The position numbers and the translations under genes were made by a program. The notes under the pieces were generated by a model, which made no database searches, was not told the DNA's origin, and was given only the letters and a program-made list of their open reading frames with translations. From Burhinus oedicnemus (lineage: Eukaryota; Chordata; Aves; Charadriiformes; Burhinidae): DNA of 64,000 nt. Positions 1-10,390 of this stretch are shown piece after piece (the stretch's first letter is position 1; every line of letters starts with the position of its first letter). The stretch lies in contig VFFE01006834.1 of NCBI GenBank assembly GCA_008921705.1, forward strand, positions 383,115 through 447,114, given 5' to 3'.

Positions 1-1279
1 GAAAGGAAGCTTGATTTCCACCCCCACCCCCCTGGGAAATGCCTCTTCTCTTCCATTTCTATCTGTATGCTTGTTTTCAGATAAATCTTATTTTGTTCCT
101 GATTTGTTTTCTAGTGTGTTCTAGCACCTTTCTCATTGCCAGGTTAAGAGCTCTTCTCTCCCAGTAAAGTCTTTCCATTCCCCTTTTCCAGAGAGCTCCA
201 TAAAATTTGTTTCCCCTTATGTGTCTTCTGAAAAGATTAAATCGGGGTAACCTAGCACTTTGACAGCCTGTGGTGCAGCAACGATGAAGGTGAGGGAGCA
301 ATTCTTAGCAGGAAAAGTGCTCCATCTCCTATGCTGATACTTTTCTTAGGAGCCTCGACAACCCAAAATAGCTGCCTACAGAGGACTCCCACAAAGTCCT
401 TTTTTATCCTCAGATTGTTTCACCCCCCAGCTCTATGCAACCTCCAGTTAAAAACTTTCTTCTTTCCCAGCCAGGGTCACTCTCTTCCCTTTCAGTCCTG
501 CTGGACTCCAGTACTGCAAACACAAATGACCGTGGTGGAGAGTAGCCTACAATTATTTGTGAAATTTATAAAGGGGGGGGAAAAAAATCTGAAGATCAAC
601 CATATGCGGTGGTGCTCTTATTTCAAAACCCATGCAGTAGGCGGACGAAATACGTGCTTGGTTGGATTTCCCCCACGGTGCAGTGCTTGAGAGCTGAACG
701 TAGGAGAAAACCCCCCAAGAAAAACCGAAGGTCTATGTGTGTTCGTCTCCCACATGCCACGCTTGAAAGCTTTTCCTTGTAGAGTGTGTGATTTACATAA
801 GGAGCAGTCATCATTCTTCGCCACTGATCGTTCCTTATGTATATGCAAAACCTCACTGATGAGGAGTGTGGGATTATATTTCCGTTAATTACAATGTTCT
901 TTCTGATCCTCTGGCCAGTCAGAGGAGGTTTGGTGAGGGTTAGATTGCTGTCGAGCGAGAGGCTCTGCCTTGAATTTCTAAGCGCAGGAATAAGCTGTCA
1001 GTGGCGACGTGCTGCTGCGGCGCAGGTTTGGGGGGTTCGGCTGATGGACAGATTGCGTACAGCCCTCTGACTGGGGGAAGGCTGCAGTGAGCTATAATAG
1101 TATGCAGCTTGTTGGCTTTGGTTTTGATTGACCCAACACTGCATGAGATTAAAATTAGGCAGCGAATATATCCAAGTTTACAATGAAACGGGCTCCTGGG
1201 TGTTGCGCACAAAGACGCAGAGAGGTAGATATGGATGGGGGAAGCGTGATTTAAAGCGCTGAAGACAAAGCCTGCAGCC
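1..1279. other. Unassigned non-coding DNA
   Basis: No gene or repeat is recognised. There is a C-rich run near 20-33 and a G8/A7 run near 570-586. An open frame of about 119 codons on the plus strand (331-690) has no recognisable domain, is low in complexity at its end and is overlapped by similar frames on the other strand, so it is not called as coding. Confidence 0.7.
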
Positions 1280-1435
1280 ATAGGTCTGGCTTCTAATCCC
1301 ATCGCTCATACTGAGTTGTTATAAAATCCTTGGGCAGCACTTAATCTCTGAGCTTTACTTCTGTGTCTGTGGGGTGGGAGTGCTGATGCTTTATCCATAC
1401 TTTTGTGAAGTGCTTAAAGATCAATAGAAATCAGT
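1280..1435 (+). repeat. Fossil MIR SINE (plus orientation)
   Basis: The segment follows the MIR core. A TCTGGCTTCTAATCCC segment is followed by CCTTGGGCAGCACTTAATCTC, which matches the MIR 'ACCTTGGGCAAGTCACTTAACCTC' region in my memory of the consensus. A CTGTGTCTGTGGGGTGGG segment then resembles 'CATCTGTAAAATGGGG', and TTGTGAAGTGCTTAAAGAT resembles the 3' part. MIRs are inactive tRNA-derived SINEs spread by L2-type LINEs early in amniote history. The copy is strongly diverged and its ends are approximate. Confidence 0.55.
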
Positions 1436-2379
1436 TCAAGGTATTATGGTTGTTAATGTAAATGCTTGTTATATCACAATATCTCCAACATGTTTATTCC
1501 ATGGAATATATTTATCCATAAAATTCTGTCATATTTATATACAGCTCCAAGCACCCTGGAAGCACCTAGGTGTTGACAGAACAGCTGCAATCTTTTAATA
1601 TGTTCAATAAATACAAATGGATATAAACAGTATCCATCTGTCAGACCCAGTTAGATGGTTTTAACATAAAGCTATTTTGTTCCTGTAATTGTATTTAGAT
1701 CTGAACTGATAGAGGTTTGATTTTTCTTTGCATAGTGATAAGCTACAAATTCCTTTGAATTGCTTTGACTCCTGATTTATTGCAGTAAATTAAATAATAA
1801 TCCATTCTGTCCTGTTTCACCCCTTCTCCAAGAAAAGAAAGATGAAAAAATAACTGCTGAAGCAATGAAGCATACCGCTTACAGTAACCCACCTTTCCCA
1901 TGCTCGTAAGCACCTGGGCCTGTGACCTCTGTGTTTACAAGATATTTATTGCTGCTTGCACTTTCCACTACTACAGAGTTATCACTTTGGTGTCTTGTAA
2001 AATCTGATTGCATTTAATAAATGTATTCAACGTTATTGCTGAGCTCGGTGGACAACAAGTCTGACAATTTACCCTCGTTCTTTTCCTCACGTGCGCAAAC
2101 ACACACACCTCTGTAGCCAACATATTTTCTTACCTACGTATATTTTTGCTTATGTCGTATGGGAGGCAATTTTGGATGTATCTCAGTTAGATCTTTTTTC
2201 TAATTAAATAAGTGCTTGTGGTTGCAATGTGAGCGTGTCTCTGAATACTGAGTAAGTGTGATTCACTGCAATGATTTTTTCCAACTTCAGCGTGATGTTT
2301 GGTTCATAAAACTTAGCTTCTGGCGTGGAGGCATCTCATTACCTTCCCCATCCTGACCTCTCGAGCTGATGTTAGCCAG
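1436..2379. other. AT-rich unassigned DNA
   Basis: This is AT-rich unique sequence with no ORF or repeat that I recognise. The part at about 1440-1640 is unusually rich in ATATTTAT-type words and may be a conserved non-coding element. A short AC run lies at about 2096-2107. Confidence 0.6.
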
Positions 2380-2530
2380 ATGTGCTCAGCTCCCTCCTTC
2401 GCCACAGACTTCCTGTGTTACATCGGGGAAATCATTTGGTCTCGCTGTACTCGTTCTCCATCTGTAAAACAGTTACCGTAACCCTTACGTACTCCACAGA
2501 GCTTTTGTGAAGCTTAGGTTATGAACACAT
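2380..2530 (+). repeat. Fossil MIR SINE (plus orientation)
   Basis: The block GCCACAGACTTCCTGTGTTA, followed by CATCGGGGAAATCATTTGGTCTC and CTCCATCTGTAAAACAG, is collinear with the MIR core (GCCACTTACTAGCTGTGTGACC, TTGGGCAAGTCACTTAACCTC, CTCATCTGTAAAATGGG). The following TTTTGTGAAGCTTAGGTTATGAAC fits the region after the core. CpG decay and small indels show that it is old. Boundaries are approximate. Confidence 0.65.
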
Positions 2531-3464
2531 GTGGAACTGTATTTTGTGGCAGAGGAATGTTTGAAAACCTGCAGCGTTCTTTACCTCCTCCTCCTCACCA
2601 CCAAGTACCTGAGCATGGGCTGGTAGCGAAGCAGACGTTGCCTTTCTTGTGACAGAGGTGGCTTTTGATTTCGTTCTCTTTATGTGTCTGAGCATCTCTC
2701 CTTAAGGAAATGATTTAACAACACAGAAACTCCTGTTTGTGCAGTTGAGAGGATTTAGGCACCGTCTCCTTGGCGTGGCCTCTCATGGGTCTGTTCTCTG
2801 CCAAAGCAAAGTCATCTCCGCTATCCAGTTGCCACTGAAACTGCATGAGAAAAGGGCATACATCAGCTGCAGGGAGGCGTGCAGTGATGCTTCTGTTCCT
2901 GTAGTTTTTAGCTTTATTTTGTGGGAAGTGTCTTCCAGAGAGTCAGAAATCTGGGATTGAGCTATCAGGAGTTTTGCTTCTTTAAGACCTCATTGGTGTG
3001 ACTGAAGCATTTATGGGCACCCTGTAAACTGCTGGACTGCAACGTATGGGTTAATGTATCCTCTTGGGTTCTAAGGAAGCTGTAAATTACTGTAAAATCT
3101 CATTGGGTACTCAATATTTTTTCATTCTACATATATACAGAGGAGAAGGGCTTTTCTTATTGTCAAAATTGAGGAAAAAAAGTAACAAACTTCTGAAAAG
3201 TTTTGGTTAAATGCAGGTAAAGAGATTCTTGTCTCTTCTTTCATTGTTTTTCTTTAAATGTTCATCTTGTAAATATCAAAGGCTTTATCACATTGCATCT
3301 TGGTCTTGATTGATTATTCCTAAAGCAACCAATTGAGTCCATCCAGGCCAGTGTGTGCTTATGGTGTAATTTATTGGCTGTCCAGCTTGGGATGTGTTCA
3401 ACAACTGGTGCATAATCTGAGAAGTCACTCAATACCAGGCCTTTTTGGTGAGCTTCATTATATC
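2531..3464. other. Unassigned non-coding DNA
   Basis: No repeat or gene is recognised. Only short open frames occur, for example 2739-2960, and none shows a known motif. Confidence 0.65.
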
Positions 3465-3494
3465 AGATGTATGATATACATCTCTGAGATGTAT
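3465..3494. repeat. Alternating inverted repeat, three copies of an 8-mer
   Basis: AGATGTAT (3465-3472), ATACATCT (3476-3483) and AGATGTAT (3487-3494) alternate with 3-nt spacers. The right-hand pair extends to a perfect 9-bp stem, ATACATCTC / GAGATGTAT, around one T. Each neighbouring pair could form a hairpin, so the middle copy can pair with either side. No known family is recognised. Confidence 0.75.
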
Positions 3495-4726
3495 GGGAGC
3501 CACATCTATCAGCAGAGCAACTTGACATTAAACTTATTTTCCTACCCAACAATGTTAATTGCTCTTGCATTTTATGGAATTTGCATGAGTTCTTAGAAGT
3601 CAGGTAGCACTGGTTCTAAGCAAATAATAGCTTGGGGTAGTGTCACTAAATAATAAATGTTAATACCGGAGGCGCAGAAGTACGATGTATTATGCTGTCA
3701 TTAGTAGTGGGTTTTCCCCCTTGCCAGAGTTTAAGATGCAGATTTCATCGTTGGTCCAATTCATGTGTCTGATTAGAAAAATTTTTCTCCCAAAAAGCAC
3801 CAGAGTAACAAAGAATAGGAAACAACTTCTGTGTGATGGTGCAGTGCAATCTGCATTAAAGCCTGTCTTTTGTGGACAGCTTTGATTCTAAGTTGTTGAT
3901 TCAGACCATCTCCAAGGATTTCAATATAGATCTGACAAGTGTAATTGAAGACTGCTGCTAAAATTTACAAATGTGCCCAGGTTACACTTTCTTCATGGAG
4001 TCTGGCCCTCACTAATCAAAATTCCGTGGACTTTCCGACACACTTGAACTCAAAAAAATTCAGAATCACGTTTGAAAATAGATGGTAAGCCCTCTAAAAT
4101 ATTCTCGCCTACTGACTGGCCATCTTTTGCTGGCTTTCTCTGAGCCAGTTTATGCTTTTAGAGCATAAAAATCTCATCTTTTTCTTTGCAAGTGGGTGTT
4201 TGCTGTTGCTTTTCAGGGAATTATTGTTACTGGCAGCATCATTTTAGAATAGGGAACCTGCCACAAGGATAGAGAGAATGTGGAAGATTAATTAACAAGT
4301 ATCAGTTTGGACAAAGTGCCAAAAACAGAGGTTGAAGGAAACAACCAAATTTTATAAAACTAAAGCTTTTAGGCCAGGTAATAAAAATCAGTGCTCCTGA
4401 AACCTTCTCAGTCTGTAGCAGATCTCTTCCTGATGACAGCGGGAGGTCTGGCTGTAGATCATGGCCTTTATGTAGTAACTATGTTCTTATTACTTATTCA
4501 GAGCCATATTGTCACATTCAAAGGAAATAACTGCTTCTTGTTTGACCAGCACCAATTCTGACCTTTTTTTCTCTTCCGTTTGCTGCGTCTCCTGCTCTGT
4601 TTGTGTTTTGCTTTGTTTTTCCATGCTAAAGCTCCTGTCCTCTGCTGCCTCCCTGTCTGTCTTACCTGAGAACATCCCTCCAAAACCCATGCCCGTTTTA
4701 TCTGCAAAATGAAATAATTCCAGTTA
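3495..4726. other. Unassigned non-coding DNA
   Basis: This is AT-rich unique DNA. A segment near 3960-4010 (AAATTTACAAATGTG, then GGAGTCTGGCCCT) vaguely recalls old amniote repeats but is too short to call. Short overlapping frames at 4490-4712 on both strands come from compositionally biased sequence and are not called. Confidence 0.6.
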
Positions 4727-4776
4727 GTCCTCCAGGATCCAGCCTGGAGGACATACTTGCCTCTGCCTTAGAGGCA
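4727..4776. repeat. Two tandem perfect hairpins
   Basis: Hairpin 1 has the stem GTCCTCCAGG (4727-4736) / CCTGGAGGAC (4743-4752) with loop ATCCAG. Hairpin 2 has the stem TGCCTCT (4758-4764) / AGAGGCA (4770-4776) with loop GCCTT. Five bases separate them. Both stems are perfect. The function is unknown. Confidence 0.8.
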
Positions 4777-7077
4777 AATACCTTCTAAAGCAGCACCAAA
4801 GAACTAACAGCCAGGTACCTCTTACTGGCTCCATGGATGCTCTGGTGTGGAGAGCTGTGTGTCACTGCTGCCGTCTCCCTGGTGTAGAATGGGTGGTTTG
4901 AGCCTCCTCTTAAGCGTACACCTCGTCTTGAGCTGTTTTCAAGGTTTTCCTGTCTTTATGGTTCACATACAACATCTGATGATGAAAAAGGGTCTGGTTT
5001 CTTTGAAGACATGAAAGGAAAAGGAGTAGTAGATGGAGCCCAGGGAGATGGAGCCAGATGTTAATATGGAGATGTGGGGACTAGAGACAAAGCATAAAGC
5101 TGTCATGCTCTGGACTGTGCTGATTAATCTTGCACTTAAAGCAAATATTCCTGAGTAAACAAGAAAGTGCACTCTTTTGTGCAAGACAGTCTGTTGTAGC
5201 AATTAGCTAAGTAGTGAGCAGTGAGCCCTGCCTAACACCTTACCTGAACTCTGCAGGAAGATGTTAGTGCTCAGGCACGTAAATACAGTGTAAGCAGTGG
5301 TGAGGGATAGCTGACAGCCTCCGTCTGCAGGGCTGCATCGTGTTTCCGCCGTAAAAGCTGGGGAGGGATGGGAATTGTGACAAAGGTTCAGATATGTTGC
5401 CATTGTTTGTATGCAGCTATCCGGAGTCTCTTCCTACACTTGAGACTGAAACCTGTTTAGGTGGCACTGACCTTATCGAATAAACATTGATTCGAGAGAA
5501 AAATGTCCCACTTATATTTTTCCATTTGACAACCAACAGAAATGCGCAGACGTACTGTGAGCTCCTTCAAGGAGGCAGAGTGAGAATTTGTGATTCTTTT
5601 TCACTTCCAGTCTAAACTCCACTATTAAGCATCTATTTCCCGTGTCCCCCCTTTCCCTCACCCAAGCCTATTGCCCTGCTTTCATTTTGTCCTTCTTTTC
5701 CCTGACAGAGAATATTTGTTTTTAGAACCTTTAAGACTGGCAGCACTGGAAAATTAAGTCGTCGTTTTGTCTGCAAACCTGACACTGTGTCGATGGGCAC
5801 AGGGCAAGCTCCCTGCCAGTGACTTCAGCCTCTGTCTCAGATGATCTTCCTGCTGTAGGTCTGAGAGGTAATTCACATTCAATGCCCGTCTCTCGCCGGT
5901 CTCTTGAGCTGCCAATTATACAGCATTGTGTCAAGTTACATCTGGGGGTATGTATATAAGGACCGCAGTTAGCTGGTGCTGGGCTCAGAAACACTGTGGC
6001 TACTGACAGTCAAACCTGCCAGCGAGACTAAGTAAGTGGGGAAGGACAAAACAATCTGGATGCAATTAGACTCCTTCCCACCCTCTCCCACAAACCCTTT
6101 CAAACATGGAAATGTGCGTGTGTCTTCAAGGCTGAAAACGTTTGGGCTTGGTCCCCCATTCTCTCACTACCTCCCACTCCTTTCTGTATGTCTGCGCTTG
6201 TGCTTTCCAGCAGGGAAGAAGTGTTCAATCCCACAGGGAACGGTTCCTGCAGTGTCTCTGGCTCAGAGCATAGCTGGGAGGTGGTGGATCTCCCAAGGGA
6301 AATTTCTTCTCGTGAGGTTTATGGCTCAGTTTTGCAGATTTCAGGGAGGCTGCTTCCGTTCAGAAAAGCAGATGGAAGTTGAGAAAGCTGACAGAAATGC
6401 ACCTCCTGAAAACTTTTTCATGCACCCCCACTGATTAAAATATAGCCTACTTCTTTTTTCTGCTTCCCCCATAAAAGATACGTTGGGTGGAGCTCCTCTG
6501 TCTAGAGGAAAGGAAGGCAGGGTAGTGGAGACTAGATTCTCTTTCTGTCTGTCTTTTGATCCTCCTGTGCAAGTTGAAGGTTTTAGAAATTATTAAAAGC
6601 TTCATGCAGTGTGAATGCTTTCAGAGAAGACTGAACCTGCAGAACTAAGTTCCAGTTGTATGATTTTCTCACAAGCTTAGGACTGCAATATTAAATACTA
6701 TCATGCTTATCAACATGGTCAGAAGAACAAGAGGAGTGTGGAAGTGGGTTGACTTCTGCAAATTTTCAAAGCCTTGTTTTAAACCTACTCCTGTCAGCTT
6801 TTTAGGAGATGTTGAAGTGAAACTGGGGAATACAATGCTGATTGAAACAGGCTTTCTGTGATGCAAGGTTTATAGACAAACAATAAGCTTCCCTGCTCTG
6901 TAAATGGCCAAAAAATAGCTAACACCTGGCATGGTGCTATAGTTTATTTAATCCCTCTGATTAAGAAAATGTTATCCTTTATCTTTATTCTTTCTGATAG
7001 GCAGCAATCACCTGTCCACCTGTCACTCCTTTTTAGCATATCCCACTCATTAAGTGAATGCTTCAACTTTGATAGTG
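4777..7077. other. Unassigned non-coding DNA
   Basis: No repeat family or exon is recognised. The longest frame (6036-6434 plus, about 132 codons) begins at an ordinary ATG in a Pro/Ser-rich translation with no domain, and an overlapping frame of similar character occurs at 6188-6382. I read these as chance. Confidence 0.65.
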
Positions 7078-7240
7078 AGTAATAACAAGAACAACTTTGC
7101 ATTTAAATGGAATCTGTGGTTTCCAAAGTGCTTAAGAAACTCGCAGCTAACTCTGCCACTGTGCATTAACAGTAACTTTACATACATGGAAACCAAAAGA
7201 TACTAGTAAAGCCTGTGGTCGTAAATCATGCTTTTGACGA
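7078..7240 (-). repeat. Fossil MIR-type SINE (minus orientation)
   Basis: AATAACAAGAACAACTTTGCA, then TTCCAAAGTGCTTAAGAAACTC, then ACTTTACATACATGGAAACC, matches the reverse-complement MIR order: 'AATAATAA', the 'AAGCGCTTTACA' 3' part, then 'CATTTTACAGATGAGGAAAC'. The downstream AGTAAAGCCTGTGGTCGTAAATCA resembles 'AAGTGACTTGCCCAAGGTCACA'. It is heavily decayed; MIR3 or a related CORE-SINE is also possible. Confidence 0.5.
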
Positions 7241-8027
7241 AGTCCACTCTAAATTGATCAGTCACTTTTTTCTAGTAGAAAAAATTGATGTTGAGCTGGG
7301 AATGAAACTTGTTTCATGAGAAGTGCAGTCTTTTATCCTAGTCTTGAAGCATTACTGCTCCTCCGCTCACAAGGTATCACTGGTTCTGTCTCAGTAGCAA
7401 GTATAAATCCCCAGCAACATTACAGACTTGTAGGAGGAAGCTCTTTCATCCATCAGTTTCCTTGCTTGAGTATAGGTTGCAGCCAGTTTTAAAATAATCA
7501 GCCATTTTTATTATCTGCTTTAAATGTTGCATTGCTACATCCTGCAGCCCTGTAGAACAAGGCAATGTCTTGAAAATCTGCCTGTGCTGCCAACGTTTCC
7601 TCTAAACAGCAGGGCAAAAACAGTCTCTTCGTTCTGAAGCAGCATCAAAAGAGCTGTCGTGTGTGTAATGCCCTGTCTTCCACCCTGCAGTCTCTGAATC
7701 TGAGATTCACTTTATCATAATACAGTAAATCATCTGAGAAACACGCGCTTGGGGATGAACAGGATTATGTTTTCGCTAGTATCTGATTGCCTTTTTCAGC
7801 AATCCTTTCTCACGCATAGCTCTCATTAAAGCCAAGGCTCCTTGCAAATTCTGTAGTTTCTGGGGCTGTCGCATAGTGGATGGGAAGAAGCTGTGTTGGT
7901 TTGTATCTCAGGTCTCTTCAGAATCGGCCTGATCATCTTATGTCATGATAGTATTAAAGCTGTCAGCTTCCACCGAAGAAACAGAGACCCAGAACTGTTA
8001 TGTGGGCGTTCTCGCTTAGGAGGGTGT
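7241..8027. other. Unassigned non-coding DNA
   Basis: I see no gene, recognised repeat or notable structure in this stretch. Confidence 0.65.
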
Positions 8028-8140
8028 CAAGACATTGAGTTCAAGTCTGTAGTACTTGCTGCAAGGTTCCTGGGCAGATTTTTTTTAAACTCTACTACCA
8101 CTTCCCCTCTGTAAATCAGGAATGGAAGTATCTCCGGATC
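8028..8140 (+). repeat. Probable fossil MIR SINE (plus orientation)
   Basis: CATTGAGTTCAAGTCTGTAG, ACTTGCTGCAAGGTTCCTGGGC, and CCCCTCTGTAAATCAGGAAT followed by GGAAGTATCTCC fall in MIR order ('GGGTTCGAATCC', 'GTGACCTTGGGCAA', 'CATCTGTAAAATGGGGATAA', 'TAGTACCTACC'). An internal T8 run interrupts the match. It is less certain than the copies at 2380 and 51846. Confidence 0.45.
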
Positions 8141-8329
8141 GTCAGTTCCTGTAGGCTGGAGGGAGGAATCGGAGACATTCAGCAAACTGTGAAATAGGGA
8201 TGACCAAGCCTCCTGGCTCCAGAGACCGCATGCTGAAAAACTTTGTATGGCTGGAGTGACCATACACATACCATGCAGCATGGAGAGCCTTAGGAGCAGT
8301 CCATGAGGAGGTGATGCCCCTGGTTCCTC

Positions 8330-8352
8330 GGGGGGGCTGGGGCAGGCCAGGG
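8330..8352 (+). other. G-quadruplex motif (plus strand)
   Basis: G7 (8330-8336), CT, G4 (8339-8342), a 7-nt spacer and GGG (8350-8352) give four G-triplets with loops of 1, 2 and 7, which satisfies the usual G3+N1-7 rule. The surrounding 8310-8550 is more GC-rich than the rest of the region. Confidence 0.6.
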
Positions 8353-10160
8353 CTGCACAAAAAGCCTATGGGCTGGCCTGCTGTTGTCAGCCCCAGCAGC
8401 TCCTGCTGGCCCATGTCCCCTGCACCAGATTCAGATCATCTCGCAGCTCCCGTGCCAGCACTGACCCCTGGCTGGCCCACCTCAGGCGTGGGAGTTTGCT
8501 GGTTACCTGCTGTTCACAACGCAGGCTGGCTGTGGCTGCTTCTGGTCTTGTGAAATGGGACCGCTGCTGCATTTCATAAGGACTGCCTCATTTTGTAGGT
8601 TACGAGAGTCCAAGGCATCTCTTTTATACTGAAGCACATCCTACTTAGATGACAGCAAGCCACTGGAAATACAGTGGTTTCTAGGGCTTTTTCTCCTCTC
8701 TTTTTTTTTTTTTTATTTCCTTTTTTTGACACCTATTTATTAGCCGTGTCTGCTTTTTAGTATTTTGGAAAGACAAGGTGGATGACAAAGACCTTTGCTG
8801 CAACTGAAGAGGCTAAAACAAAATGATTGTAGTCAGCAGATCTGGAGCTATGCTAGTTAGCTGAAGATCTTCATGTTTTCTCTGTCTTCTCTTTTTAAAC
8901 AGTTTTCTTCATTGAGACCCAGGAATAGATTAACCATCATCATAGTTTCTCCCAGTTAGAAACTGGGGAGAAAGAACTACAGTAAACTGATGTTTGTAAT
9001 TGTGTGGTGAGCAATTGCCCCTTGGGACGTTCAAGCTAAAGTGGGAGGAAGGGCACAGTGGAGAGAGGCATGCTGCTAAAAATGTCACTTTAATTGGGCT
9101 GCCTGACACAGAAGGATTTTGACATTCAAGAGGTTAGACCATCTGTTGTATAGTAGGCCTTGCTTTATAGATGTTTAACTTTTTTTTTTTAAGAGTACAC
9201 TGAAGAAGCATTACTGATTCCCATGCCGTGAAGCTGTTAGACATGGAAAGCCGAGCGAAAACACTTGAGCTGAGGCTCTTGAAAGCAGAAAAGTGGTCTC
9301 AAGCAGTTTAACTGCTACTTACAGTGTGCAGTTTGCTATGGCATGTTCTTCTCCACCTACCCCCAACCCAGCTGGGTTTCTGTGGGGAATTACCTTAACA
9401 CTATGTAGAAAGACACATGCGTGGCTGAGCACAAGATTTTGTGTATAGTACATTCTGAATGCGTATGTTTTGTGTATATATATGTGTGTGTAAGTGTAAA
9501 TATTCATGAAATATCAGTATAAATACGGAGTGTACAGTATTGGCAAAGTGTTGCAAAATAGGTAAGACTGTATAGGAGTAGGGCTCTCTAAGTCAAGACT
9601 AAAAGTATCCATGAACTGAGCTCTTCTCTGTACCTGAAGAAGTCCTGTGAACTACAGGAGGAGCTGTTTCCTTCTTTGAAAGTGCTGAAAATGTGTACTC
9701 CATCACACATTTTCTCATCAGAAAGTCTGTTTTGATTTCCAAACTTATGCAAATAAGGCAAAAATGCATTCATACTTTGATTTGGTATACTTTGTTATGG
9801 TTGTATAACTTCTAGTGCTCTTTATATGCATCAATATTTTCTGAAATTAATAGGAGTTACAGTGAAGCAATGTGCATGCACACTTAATTAAATATCTTTT
9901 GATTTATTTTTTTTTAAATGCAGGAAGGCTGGAATAGTAGCAGTTATCGCTGAGAGTAGATACTAGGATTTGTGGTTCTGTTCTGTGGTTTTCAACAAAC
10001 TGGGGGCCTTGGTTGTAAAAGGTGCAGGGAGGCATCGCAGAGAAGAGGTCTAGAGGAAGAGGAATGTAAACAGCCAAATCACTGGAGCACGCAGGGTCCA
10101 AGTTAATTGCTGTGTGTTAGGTGTAAGAAGGTGTTTAGTGTAACTTTAAAACTGAGCAGC
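8353..10160. other. Unassigned DNA with simple tracts
   Basis: It contains a T14 run at about 8700-8714, a T10-11 run at about 9180-9190 and a mixed TG/TA tract at about 9470-9491. The rest is AT-rich unique DNA with no gene or dispersed repeat recognised. Confidence 0.65.
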
Positions 10161-10390
10161 GTTATTTGTGTTGGTCAGGATCGTGTTAGTCTCCTTTCAC
10201 TTACTGTAGTTGCCCTGTGTGACTTTTCTGTGATTACGGTTATTTGTGTTTATAGGAGTTACAATAATGGAACCCTGATCTTTGATAGGAGTTCTTGGAG
10301 CTATTGCAATATGTTTTGTAATGGAGACAGTTATTTGTGGTGGCCTCAATTTTGATAGCTGAAGGATTCTTATCGCTGCAGTTATTTAGA
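10161..10390. repeat. Irregularly iterated GTTATTTGTG word
   Basis: GTTATTTGTG occurs at 10161-10170, 10239-10248 and 10330-10339, and a partial copy GTTATTTAGA occurs at 10381-10390. Sub-words (ATAGGAGTT and GATAG variants) also recur between copies. The spacing of about 78, 91 and 51 bases is irregular. This is either a decayed minisatellite or a set of binding sites; no family is recognised. Confidence 0.45.

Noticed and set aside
1495..1508. 14-base perfect palindrome TATTCCATGGAATA
   Set aside because: A few such palindromes are expected by chance in 64 kb.
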